NCBI GenBank assembly: GCA_938009335.1
Contig: CALLHT010000300.1
Coordinates: 1 to 22,863 of the forward strand
Direction: 5' to 3'
Origin: an uncultured Rhizobiaceae group bacterium
GTDB lineage: Bacteria; Pseudomonadota; Alphaproteobacteria; Rhizobiales; Rhizobiaceae
DNA length: 22,863 bases
Part shown: one piece after another, positions 14,518-22,863 of the stretch
How the letters are laid out: the number at the start of each line of letters is the position of its first letter
Numbering within the stretch: the first letter of the stretch is position 1
The notes under the pieces: model-generated
What the model was told of the DNA's origin: nothing
Seen by the model: only the letters and a program-made list of their open reading frames with translations
Databases searched by the model: none
Program-made: the position numbers and the translations under genes

Positions 14518-15935
14518 TGCAGCCGGACTTGATAGAACATTTTAGGGCCATTGTTGGTGCCCAGCACGCACTCAGCAGTAATGATGATATCACCCATTAC
14601 ACGCACGAAAACCGGGGGCTTTTTGTCGGGCAGACGCCTTTAGTGCTGAAGCCTGCAACAACGGCAGAAGTTTCAGCCATTATGCGCTTGGCGCATGAGA
14701 CACAAACACCGATTGTTCCACAAGGTGGCCATACCGGCCATGTTGGGGGCGCCGTGACTGACGAAAGCGGCTCTCAGATTGTCCTTTCTTTAGAGCGTCT
14801 AAACACCGTTCGTGAACTTGATCTGGAGAGCAGTGTGATGATCTGCGAGGCAGGTTGCATTTTGGAATCCATTCAGCAGATTGCAGATAATAACGACCTG
14901 CTTTTCCCGCTTGCGTTAGGATCACAAGGTTCATGTCAAATTGGCGGCAACATCTCAACCAATGCGGGTGGAACGGGAGTGCTTGCCTATGGCAACACGA
15001 GACAGCTCGTCATGGGATTGGAGGTTGTCTTACCTTCCGGAGAAATTTGGAATGGGCTTCGCAGCCTAAAGAAAGACAATACCGGATATGATTTAAAAGA
15101 CCTGTTTATCGGTGCCGAAGGTACCCTTGGCGTTGTAACTGCTGCAGTATTGAAGCTGTTTCCAAAACCCAAGGGCAAAGCGGTTGCGTTTTGTGGCATG
15201 GACAGAGTTGGAGATGCTGTCAAACTGCTCAAGCGCGCAACAGAACATGCCGGACAATCTCTCACTGCGTTTGAATTCATGGCACGAACACCAGTTCAGT
15301 TGACGGTTGAGAACATCGAGGGTGTGCGTAATCCACTAAACGAATTTCATAATTGGCATACGCTAATTGAAGTTTCTTCAAATAGGTCAGAGCGTGATGC
15401 AACAGAAACTCTAGAGGCTATTTTAGGCGAAGCGCTAGAAGCGGGTTTAATAGCAGACGCTACTGTCTCTTCTTCTATCGCCCAACAAAAGGATTTTTGG
15501 CGTTTGCGTGAAACGATGCCGCTTGCACAAAAGGAAGCAGGTGGATCAATGAAGCATGATATCTCAATCCCGATCCATCGTATTGCCGATTTTCTGATAG
15601 AAGCGAATGAGATCGTTCTCCATGAAATTCCGGATGCTAGACTTTATACGTTTGGGCACCTCGGCGACGGAAATATCCATTATAATGTGACCCAACCGAA
15701 AGACGCTGATGAGAAAGCATTTTTAGCACAACAACCTGAAATAAACGACAAAATACACCGACTCGTTGTTTCTTATAACGGATCAGTGGCAGCCGAACAT
15801 GGTGTGGGTCAATTAAAACGTGACTTGCTAACCAAAACCAAGGACCCTGTGGAACTCGATTTGATGAAATCGATCAAGCAGTCTCTAGACCCAAATAATA
15901 TTATGAATCCACGCAAGGTTATTGATCTCCGTTAG
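14517..15935 (+). CDS. FAD-binding oxidase/dehydrogenase (GlcD / D-2-hydroxyglutarate dehydrogenase-like)
   Basis: VAO/PCMH-fold FAD enzyme oxidising a 2-hydroxy acid, 472 residues. Seen: VPQGGHTGHVGGAV (about 74-87) for FAD binding, SQGSCQIGGNISTNAGG then GNTRQLVMGLEVVLPSG, DLKDLFIGAEGTLGVVT, and the C-terminal FAD-oxidase signatures HLGDGNIHYNV, AAEHGVGQLKRD and SLDPNNIMNPRKV. These are the features of D-lactate, glycolate and D-2-hydroxyglutarate dehydrogenases; which substrate is used is not decidable. The ATG at 14517 overlaps the Sua5 stop codon, so translation is coupled; an in-frame earlier start at 14433 would lie wholly inside sua5 and is not favoured. Confidence 0.9.
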   Translation: MQPDLIEHFRAIVGAQHALSSNDDITHYTHENRGLFVGQTPLVLKPATTAEVSAIMRLAHETQTPIVPQGGHTGHVGGAVTDESGSQIVLSLERLNTVRELDLESSVMICEAGCILESIQQIADNNDLLFPLALGSQGSCQIGGNISTNAGGTGVLAYGNTRQLVMGLEVVLPSGEIWNGLRSLKKDNTGYDLKDLFIGAEGTLGVVTAAVLKLFPKPKGKAVAFCGMDRVGDAVKLLKRATEHAGQSLTAFEFMARTPVQLTVENIEGVRNPLNEFHNWHTLIEVSSNRSERDATETLEAILGEALEAGLIADATVSSSIAQQKDFWRLRETMPLAQKEAGGSMKHDISIPIHRIADFLIEANEIVLHEIPDARLYTFGHLGDGNIHYNVTQPKDADEKAFLAQQPEINDKIHRLVVSYNGSVAAEHGVGQLKRDLLTKTKDPVELDLMKSIKQSLDPNNIMNPRKVIDLR

Positions 15936-16060
15936 GACGGTGCTTTCTTTTGCCCCATCCCTAAACACGCTCTGAATCGAATCAATAAAAATGTAGGAGT
16001 GTGTGAAACGGGATATCCATTCGATGTAAGTAACATGGCGGAGTGTAGGAAAGCCCCGTT

Positions 16061-16843
16061 ATGTACCTGTTGGAAAAATTGAATTTAGCCCGTTGGCCTG
16101 TTGTGATCTCCGCTACGTTCCTTTGCTGGTTATTTACAGTATTCGCTTCGGATGTGATCACAACTTGGATGACGTTTAGAAACTTCGAGGCTCTCTATAC
16201 GTCGATTATCTGGGATATTAGAGTTCAAACCTTTTTTACAACAACGGTTCTATCACTCCCTCTTTTCGTGATTTTTCTGTTGTTTATTCGTAAGATCGAA
16301 ATGTTGCGGCAAAAGCTTGAAACAATTGTCCGCAAAGACGGTCTTACCGGCATCCTCTCACGCGAAGCATTTCTGGAAGACTTGAAACAAGAACTTGCGG
16401 CCATTCCCGACGGATCGGAACTGCAAGATGCATTCCTCATCGTAGACGCGGACTTCTTCAAGCGCATTAACGACACCCATGGGCATGTGGCAGGTGATCG
16501 TGCACTCGTTGCAATCACCAATGCTCTTAAAAAGGGAGTCAGATCCTCAGATTCAATCGGACGTTTGGGAGGTGAAGAGTTCGCAATTCATCTTCGCAAT
16601 GTTTCCGAAGAACGCGCGAAAGAAGTTTCTGAGAGGCTTCGCCAACTCGTTATTGAATCTTCGGCTGAAGCCGAAATTCCAGATTTGAAACTAACAGTTA
16701 GTATTGGCGCCGTGTCGTTTAAGCAAAAGCGCGATGTGGTCGATTTACTCATCGCGGCTGATAAACTTCTCTATCGCGCCAAAGACAATGGTCGTGATCG
16801 GGTAGAATTTTCGACAATAGATAACTTTGCCTTCACCAGCTAA
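16061..16843 (+). CDS. Membrane diguanylate cyclase (GGDEF domain)
   Basis: Makes c-di-GMP from two GTP at the inner membrane. 260 residues: two transmembrane helices (about 12-30 and 52-72) enclosing a short periplasmic loop, a short helical linker (RKIEMLRQKLETIVRKDGLTG), then GGDEF domain. Active site is GGEEF (about 170-174), a permitted variant. Substrate-binding DADFFKRINDTHGHVAGD is present. RSSD five residues before GGEEF is a canonical RxxD inhibitory site, so product feedback is predicted. ATG at 16061 follows AGGA at about 9 nt. Upstream 15936-16060 shows no other feature. It converges with the VOC gene 6 bp away. Confidence 0.93.
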   Translation: MYLLEKLNLARWPVVISATFLCWLFTVFASDVITTWMTFRNFEALYTSIIWDIRVQTFFTTTVLSLPLFVIFLLFIRKIEMLRQKLETIVRKDGLTGILSREAFLEDLKQELAAIPDGSELQDAFLIVDADFFKRINDTHGHVAGDRALVAITNALKKGVRSSDSIGRLGGEEFAIHLRNVSEERAKEVSERLRQLVIESSAEAEIPDLKLTVSIGAVSFKQKRDVVDLLIAADKLLYRAKDNGRDRVEFSTIDNFAFTS

Positions 16844-16849
16844 ACCAGT

Positions 16850-17977
<1,128 letters not shown>

Positions 17978-17978
17978 T

Positions 17979-19004
17979 TCAAGCCAACAATAAAGAGACT
18001 GCTAGCCCTGAGAACAGAATCAAGCCAAAGCGACTGTTTGATTTAAACAGTTTGAGGCACTGCGCACCATCATTGATGTCGAGCATCATAATTTGCCAAA
18101 TCATTTGAAGCGCGCCTAGCGCCAACCCCAACCAAGCAGGCCAAGTCCAAGCCACAGTCAAAGGTGCAGACAGCGAAAATGCCGCCGCAAAACAAACAAA
18201 AGCACAAGCGTACAACCCGCTGATTGCAACCTTGCTTTTCTCACCAAACAGCCGCGCGGTAGACTTTACACCAACAAGCGCATCATCTTCTCGATCTTGA
18301 TGGGCATAGATCGTGTCATAGCCTATGACCCAGAATATACTTCCCAGATAAAGCAGGAATGGCGCAGTACCTAAACTGTGCCAGATAATGGCCCAGCCCA
18401 TCAGCGCACCCCACGAGAAAGCTAGCCCAAGGAATAGTTGAGGCCACCAGGTGATCCGTTTCATAAAGGGATAGATTGCAACCAAAATCAGAGAAGCAAC
18501 ACCCAACCAAAAAACAAACAGAGAATAACGAGACAGAAACAGCAACACCGCCAATCCACCAAGACTCTGTAACACCACAAAAAGTGCAGCGCCTTTTTTA
18601 GAAACTCTGCCAGAGGGTAAGGGTCGTGAACGCGTGCGATCGACCTGGTCATCAATCTTTATGTCTGCGAGATCATTGTAAGTGCACCCTGCACCTCGCA
18701 TCAAAAATGCGCCAATGGCCAATGGCAGAAGCATCGAAAAGAAAACAGGGACCAATTTCTGAATATTGATAGCGGAAAAGCCTGATGAAGCACCGCTAAC
18801 ATCTAGGCCCGCGGTCTGTGAAGCAATAATCCCCAACATCACACTCCACCAGCATGGCCACATCAGCAGTTGCCAACCAATAGGCCTCTCCCATCTGGCA
18901 AGTTGTGCGTAAGGCCACAAAGTCTTTGGCAATTGATATACCCAAGAATGCTTAAGCGCATCGGCAACTTTGGCATCGAGGTCTTGGCGAGAAAGTTCTG
19001 TCAT
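17979..19004 (-). CDS. ubiA: 4-hydroxybenzoate polyprenyltransferase UbiA
   Basis: Integral membrane enzyme attaching the polyprenyl tail to 4-hydroxybenzoate in ubiquinone synthesis. 341 residues with eight or nine hydrophobic helices. The first Asp-rich motif is NDLADIKIDDQVDRTRSRP (110-128), and the second is YDTIYAHQDREDD (229-241), both with magnesium-diphosphate ligands. LARWERPIGWQLLMWPCWWS (35-54) is typical of the proteobacterial enzyme. The N-terminal extension of about 35 residues before it is polar and slightly longer than in enteric UbiA. No clear ribosome site precedes the ATG at 19004. Divergent from purD. Confidence 0.95.
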   Translation of the reverse strand: MTELSRQDLDAKVADALKHSWVYQLPKTLWPYAQLARWERPIGWQLLMWPCWWSVMLGIIASQTAGLDVSGASSGFSAINIQKLVPVFFSMLLPLAIGAFLMRGAGCTYNDLADIKIDDQVDRTRSRPLPSGRVSKKGAALFVVLQSLGGLAVLLFLSRYSLFVFWLGVASLILVAIYPFMKRITWWPQLFLGLAFSWGALMGWAIIWHSLGTAPFLLYLGSIFWVIGYDTIYAHQDREDDALVGVKSTARLFGEKSKVAISGLYACAFVCFAAAFSLSAPLTVAWTWPAWLGLALGALQMIWQIMMLDINDGAQCLKLFKSNSRFGLILFSGLAVSLLLA

Positions 19005-19102
19005 GACACAAATCTGTGGACGGGAATGCCATTACCGTCAAGAGCCTGCAAAGCCGCATGCGGAAATGTTATTCAGGTCGATATGGTTTTCGGGAGAGCA
19101 AC

Positions 19103-20374
19103 ATGAAAGTCCTTCTCATCGGTTCTGGCGGACGCGAACACGCGCTTGCATGGAAAATCGTTCAATCGCCGCTTTGCGAAAAGCTCTATTGCGCGCCGGG
19201 TAACGCAGGGATTGCAAAGTCAGCCGAGTGTGTTTCGTTGGATGCGAGCGACCACAACGCAGTGATTTCATTTTGCCGTTATAAAAATATTGGTTTCGTA
19301 GTTGTCGGACCGGAAGCACCTCTTGTGGCTGGACTTGTCGATGATCTGGAAGAAGCGGGAATTGATGCGTTTGGCCCATCCGCTTATGCCGCGCAACTTG
19401 AAGGCTCTAAGGGATTTACCAAAGATCTTTGTGCTGAATTCAATATTCCTACAGCAGCTTATAAACGCTTTACTGATGCAGATTCTGCGAAAGACTTTCT
19501 CAATGAAATGTCACTACCCGTTGTTGTGAAAGCAGACGGCCTTGCAGCGGGCAAAGGTGTTATCATTGCTGAAAGCCGCGAAGATGCCGAAGCAGGTATT
19601 GATGCTTGTTTCGAAGGATCTTTTGGCGAAGCTGGCCATGAGGTCGTCATCGAAGAATTTCTTGTAGGCGAAGAAGCAAGCCTTTTTGCGCTATGCGATG
19701 GACAGACAGCTTTGATGCTCGGCACGGCACAAGACCATAAACGCGTTGGAGATGGCGACACGGGTCCAAACACTGGCGGTATGGGAGCATACTCTCCTGC
19801 TCCAGTGATGACCCAGGAAATGATTGATCGCACGATGTCAGAGATCATCGTGCCAACCCTTGCCGGCATGCATTCTCGCGGCGCACCTTTTCGCGGCATT
19901 TTATATGCGGGGCTTATGATCACTGAAAAAGGGCCTGAACTCATCGAGTATAATGTTCGGTTTGGCGACCCTGAGTGCCAAGTGCTTATGCTTCGGTTGA
20001 AGTCTGATATTCTGACACTGATGCAAGCTGCTAGCCGTGGCTCTATGCTGGAAGTTGAGGCTGCATGGCATGAAGACCCTGCTCTAACCATAGTCATGGC
20101 TTCCAAGGGCTATCCCGGCTCCTATGAAAAAGGAACAGAAATCAATGGCGTTACTGAAGCGGAAGCAAATGGTGCAATCGTCTTTCACGCAGGGACGTCA
20201 GAGAAAGACGGGCAATTGCTGGCAACTGGCGGGCGCGTTTTGAACGTCACTGCTCGCGGCAAAACTGTTAGCGACGCTCAAAAAGCTGCGTATTCAGCAG
20301 TTAGCCAAATCAATTGGGACAATGGATTTTGCCGAACCGATATTGGCTGGCGTGCGATAGAACGAGAAAGCTGA
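19103..20374 (+). CDS. purD: Phosphoribosylamine--glycine ligase PurD
   Basis: ATP-dependent ligation of glycine to 5-phosphoribosylamine, second step of purine synthesis. 423 residues, the normal length. N-terminal [12 protein letters not shown] (about 7-18), [20 protein letters not shown]-grasp region [18 protein letters not shown] (about 137-154), the family signature [24 protein letters not shown], and [12 protein letters not shown] near the metal site. The ATG at 19103 is preferred over an in-frame upstream ATG at 19016: GGAGA lies just ahead and the conserved fold starts at once ([10 protein letters not shown]). Promoter lies in the 98-bp gap to ubiA, which holds no clear hexamers. Confidence 0.96.
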   Translation: MKVLLIGSGGREHALAWKIVQSPLCEKLYCAPGNAGIAKSAECVSLDASDHNAVISFCRYKNIGFVVVGPEAPLVAGLVDDLEEAGIDAFGPSAYAAQLEGSKGFTKDLCAEFNIPTAAYKRFTDADSAKDFLNEMSLPVVVKADGLAAGKGVIIAESREDAEAGIDACFEGSFGEAGHEVVIEEFLVGEEASLFALCDGQTALMLGTAQDHKRVGDGDTGPNTGGMGAYSPAPVMTQEMIDRTMSEIIVPTLAGMHSRGAPFRGILYAGLMITEKGPELIEYNVRFGDPECQVLMLRLKSDILTLMQAASRGSMLEVEAAWHEDPALTIVMASKGYPGSYEKGTEINGVTEAEANGAIVFHAGTSEKDGQLLATGGRVLNVTARGKTVSDAQKAAYSAVSQINWDNGFCRTDIGWRAIERES

Positions 20375-20398
20375 GCAACAAGCAAATTCGCTCAGAAA

Positions 20399-21256
20399 CT
20401 ACGCCGTCATTAGTGAAAGAGCAGGCAACTTAAATGCATCCGCGACAACAATTTCGTGGTCGGCTCTCACAGGGTGCAGCTCTGGCTTACCAAGGTAATA
20501 CCCTTGTAACAGACTTACTTCCATCTGAAGGGCTGTAGCCAAATGGCATTCGGTTTCTATGCAATCCATCAGCACACAAGCACCATTGTCCTTAAAGGTC
20601 AAAACCAGTGACGCCATCAAAGTTTCCAATTGCTTGAAATTCTTGGAGGTCATGAACAAGCTTCGGTTGATCTTGATAATATTTGGCCGTAACAAAATAT
20701 ACCGCTCTATATTAGAATGCTCTACGCCAAAATCATCTAATGCAAATTCAAAACCGTTACTTCTGAACATCTCGCACAGTCTTGTTAAGACATAAGGCGC
20801 TGCCACCAAACCATTGTGTAGCTCAAATATAACCCTGTTCTTATCCAGCCCGTGTCCTCGCAACTGCGAAAAGGCAAAAAACAACTCACTTTCTGCTTGT
20901 TCGGCTGACTTAAAATTAGCCAAGTTGATATTGAGAAAGAGTGTTTTACCAACAGTCTGACTGCATTTGTAACTTCTGATATGCAATGCAAGACACATCG
21001 TTTCAACGAAAGCGCGATCCTCAGCGATGATTGAATTCAGAAAAGACTTTGTATCAATTACGCGATCACCAAGTGAGACTCGCAAAAGCCCTTCGTAACC
21101 AGTGAGTTCAACAGTCGTATTACTCGCGATCGTATAGATCGGCTGATACGCTGAACGCAGTGTAAAGTCTGAATATTTTCCGTATGGAATTTGGTTGCCA
21201 TCATAAAATATGGCTTCACCAACATTTGTTGGTCTTTGCATCGAAAACGCCCCCAT
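20399..21256 (-). CDS. Degenerate EAL-domain protein (c-di-GMP phosphodiesterase-like)
   Basis: Stand-alone EAL fold, up to 285 residues, no signal peptide or membrane helix. The domain begins AYQPIYTIASNTTVELTGYE (36-55). The EAL motif is EGL (55-57). Conserved residues still present: N in FLNINLANF, E in VIFELHNG, DD in ALDDFG, K in IIKIN, Q in QGYYLGKP. Lost or changed: the Glu in the A-E-G-V-E segment is Asp (MDCIET), KID is KIN, E-x-T-E is ELHN, and loop 6 after DDFG is VEHSN. It may therefore bind c-di-GMP or a partner more than hydrolyse. ATG at 21256 has no good ribosome site; an in-frame ATG at 21241 has GGGGG about 8 nt ahead and may be the true start. Confidence 0.85.
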   Translation of the reverse strand: MGAFSMQRPTNVGEAIFYDGNQIPYGKYSDFTLRSAYQPIYTIASNTTVELTGYEGLLRVSLGDRVIDTKSFLNSIIAEDRAFVETMCLALHIRSYKCSQTVGKTLFLNINLANFKSAEQAESELFFAFSQLRGHGLDKNRVIFELHNGLVAAPYVLTRLCEMFRSNGFEFALDDFGVEHSNIERYILLRPNIIKINRSLFMTSKNFKQLETLMASLVLTFKDNGACVLMDCIETECHLATALQMEVSLLQGYYLGKPELHPVRADHEIVVADAFKLPALSLMTA

Positions 21257-21352
21257 TCTCGTATTTCAGATGGCAGCGTCGCAGCAAAAAGTTATTATGA
21301 TATTAATAGTAACAAAAATGTTACGCACCCTTAACGAAAACTCACCGCAGAA

Positions 21353-21829
21353 TTAAGAATTTGAATTGGTGTAGTTTTCCAGCTCTGCATTGATCACATA
21401 TTTGAGGATACTGACGATCTCATCCGCTGTTTCTGTTACAGCTAATGCAGCGGCATCTACTTCCTTCAGGGCGTGCTGATGATCTGGTCCGTGCATGACG
21501 ATCATCGGCTTGCCAAGCGCTGAAGCGTAACCTGCATCAAAGGCCGCATTCCATTGCTTGTATTTTTCGCCAAAACGGACAATCACAACATCTGCTTCCG
21601 AGATAAGCGTGCGCGTGCGGATCGCGTTGATCTGCGCACCTTTTTGATCATGCCAGAACTTGTTTGGCTCAGCACCTAGAATAGCAACACCACAATCGTC
21701 AGACGCTTCATGATGGGTGACCGGAGCAGCGAAAGACACCGACAAGTTAGCCGCTTTACAGCCCTCTTCAATTTGTTCGCGCCAATCTGTGTGGATTTCT
21801 CCAGAGAGATACAATTTCCAGGTTTTCAT
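21353..21829 (-). CDS. ytoQ: YtoQ family protein
   Basis: Family member related in fold to nucleoside 2-deoxyribosyltransferase-like proteins; cellular role not established. 158 residues, cytoplasmic. Recognised by the near-complete match to the family pattern: KLYLSGEIHTDWREQI at the start, FAAPVTHHEASDDCG, FWHDQKGAQINAIRTRTLI, ADVVIVRFGEKYKQWNAAFDAG and GKPMIVMHGPDHQHALKEVDAAA. It starts 9 bp after the glyS stop, so it is likely cotranscribed and coexpressed with the glycyl-tRNA synthetase beta subunit. The stretch 21257-21352 between it and the EAL gene is AT-rich and contains only a small TAAC/GTTA inverted repeat. Confidence 0.88.
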   Translation of the reverse strand: MKTWKLYLSGEIHTDWREQIEEGCKAANLSVSFAAPVTHHEASDDCGVAILGAEPNKFWHDQKGAQINAIRTRTLISEADVVIVRFGEKYKQWNAAFDAGYASALGKPMIVMHGPDHQHALKEVDAAALAVTETADEIVSILKYVINAELENYTNSNS

Positions 21830-21838
21830 GATGTTTCC

Positions 21839-22863
21839 TCAGCCAGAGATTTTTGAAAAGTCCGCTACAGAAGATGTGGCAGCCGTGATACGGTTCAAGA
21901 GTGCCAAACGGTTTGCACGTACTGCATCATCGTCATCGTTCACAAGCACATCTTCAAAGAATTGATCCACAGGTGCACGCAGGCTTGCAAGCGCAGTCAT
22001 CGCGCCTTCAAAGTTTTCATTGGCAATCGCCACATCATTGCACTCGACTGTTTTGTCGATCGCTGTGTTTAACGCATTTTCCGCATCCAGCTTGAACAAG
22101 TCAGTGGAGACAGTTTCCGCAACCATCGTGCCCTTTTTCTCTTCGGCGGCCAGTATGTTTGCCGCGCGTTTGTAACCGGCAAGAAGGTTTTGACCATCTT
22201 CCGAATCAACCAGTTTCTGAAGCGCCTTTGCCTTGCTCGATACAATCAACAAATCATCGGAACTCTCGGTCAACACAGCATCAATCAAATCATGACGAAT
22301 GCCCTGGTCACGGAGATACACTTTCAGACGGTCATGGAAGAATGAGAGAAGGTCAGCGCTACAATTTTTAAGCAGCGGCAATCGTACTTCATTCTCAAGC
22401 ACCAGTCTGATGACACCCAATGCAGCACGCCTTAATGCGTAAGGATCCTTCGAACCTGTTGGCTTCTCATCGATTGCCCAGAAGCCAACAAGCGTATCGA
22501 GTTTGTCAGCTAAGGCAACCGTCACAGAAACCGGATCGGATGGCACATCGTCAGATGGGCCAAGCGGCGAATAGTGCTCCTGAATGGCAAGTGCAACGGA
22601 AGCATCTTTGCCTGACTTCTCCGCATAAGTGCGGCCCATCTTGCCCTGCACTTCCGGGAACTCATACACCATCGCGGAGTTAAGATCGGCTTTGCAAAGC
22701 TGAGCAGCTTCTCTTGCTTTCGCAACATCTGCGCCGACAATTGGGGCGAGTTCTTCCGCCAGCGCAACAATGCGGCTAACACGCTCGCCTTGGGTGCCAA
22801 GCTTGGCATGGAAGGTTACGGCATTCAGCTTTTCGAGCCACGGATCAAACCCATCATCCGAGT
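21839..22863 (-). CDS. glyS: Glycine--tRNA ligase beta subunit GlyS (partial, N-terminal part outside window)
   Basis: Beta subunit of the bacterial alpha2beta2 glycyl-tRNA synthetase; binds tRNA-Gly and supports charging. About 340 C-terminal residues are visible of an expected ~690-750. Seen from the window edge: [100 protein letters not shown], then an anticodon-binding-like helical tail ending [21 protein letters not shown]. The frame is open from 22863 down with no stop, so the gene continues beyond the window. It precedes ytoQ. Confidence 0.95.
   Translation of the reverse strand, partial: SDDGFDPWLEKLNAVTFHAKLGTQGERVSRIVALAEELAPIVGADVAKAREAAQLCKADLNSAMVYEFPEVQGKMGRTYAEKSGKDASVALAIQEHYSPLGPSDDVPSDPVSVTVALADKLDTLVGFWAIDEKPTGSKDPYALRRAALGVIRLVLENEVRLPLLKNCSADLLSFFHDRLKVYLRDQGIRHDLIDAVLTESSDDLLIVSSKAKALQKLVDSEDGQNLLAGYKRAANILAAEEKKGTMVAETVSTDLFKLDAENALNTAIDKTVECNDVAIANENFEGAMTALASLRAPVDQFFEDVLVNDDDDAVRANRLALLNRITAATSSVADFSKISG

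Noticed and set aside
19459..20106. 215-residue open frame antisense to purD
   Set aside because: Antisense shadow of a well-conserved gene, rich in Ser/Pro/Arg as expected from reading opposite codon bias.
20371..20395. CTGAGC / GCTCAG hairpin across the purD stop
   Set aside because: It has only a 6-bp stem with a 13-nt loop and no T-run; too weak to call as a terminator.
22522..22809. 95-residue frame on the minus strand at the window edge, overlapping glyS
   Set aside because: The glyS frame is open through this stretch and carries conserved motifs, so this is an out-of-frame shadow rather than a frameshifted gene.

Overview
The window reads as a chromosomal segment of an alphaproteobacterium, most likely a marine member of the Hyphomicrobiales (Rhizobiales) with moderate GC. 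The evidence is protein character and gene order: a zinc-finger-less DnaJ-like protein, fabI, a phosphoglycerate-mutase-fold protein, aroC and ribBA in a row, then HDAC-like protein and xseB; a DUF6101-type protein beside ubiA; and a glyS-ytoQ pair. Almost all of the window is single-copy chromosomal housekeeping DNA, densely packed. I see no tRNA, rRNA, CRISPR array, plasmid or phage module.

Layout. 30-959 encodes a J-domain co-chaperone. 1139-2557 holds fabI (fatty-acid synthesis) and a histidine phosphatase. 2629-6995 is a compact plus-strand run: aroC, ribBA (with an eroded GTP cyclohydrolase II domain), a secreted FG-GAP/VCBS-like protein coupled to ribBA, an HDAC-family deacetylase and xseB. 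6996-8779 looks like the least conserved stretch: a SCO1-like copper chaperone, a 58-residue membrane peptide, three ~24-bp direct repeats, an orphan secreted protein, and a 299-bp element with perfect 21-bp terminal inverted repeats and a TA duplication, which I read as a MITE. From memory of related genomes, dxs often lies between xseB and tlyA; it is absent here. 8780-10742 encodes two RNA methyltransferases, TlyA and RlmD-like, with overlapping ends.

10906-13486 is a minus-strand pair for acyl-CoA oxidation (acyl-CoA dehydrogenase, then a crotonase-fold protein) ending at a good intrinsic terminator. A perfect 16-bp palindrome lies in the divergent promoter region shared with the plus-strand pair tsaC/sua5 and an FAD-linked oxidase. 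16061-16843 is a membrane diguanylate cyclase. It is followed by a VOC protein (-), a DUF6101-type protein (+), ubiA (-), purD (+), a degenerate EAL-domain protein (-), ytoQ (-) and the C-terminal half of glyS (-), which runs off the window.

Functionally the genes cover lipid synthesis and oxidation, chorismate and riboflavin synthesis, ubiquinone and purine synthesis, tRNA/rRNA modification and c-di-GMP signalling. I do not see a convincing undescribed multi-gene system. The observations most worth following are the MITE inserted exactly in a stop codon, its nested hairpin, the palindromic operator, the repeat array at 7880-7951, and the eroded EAL and GCHII domains.
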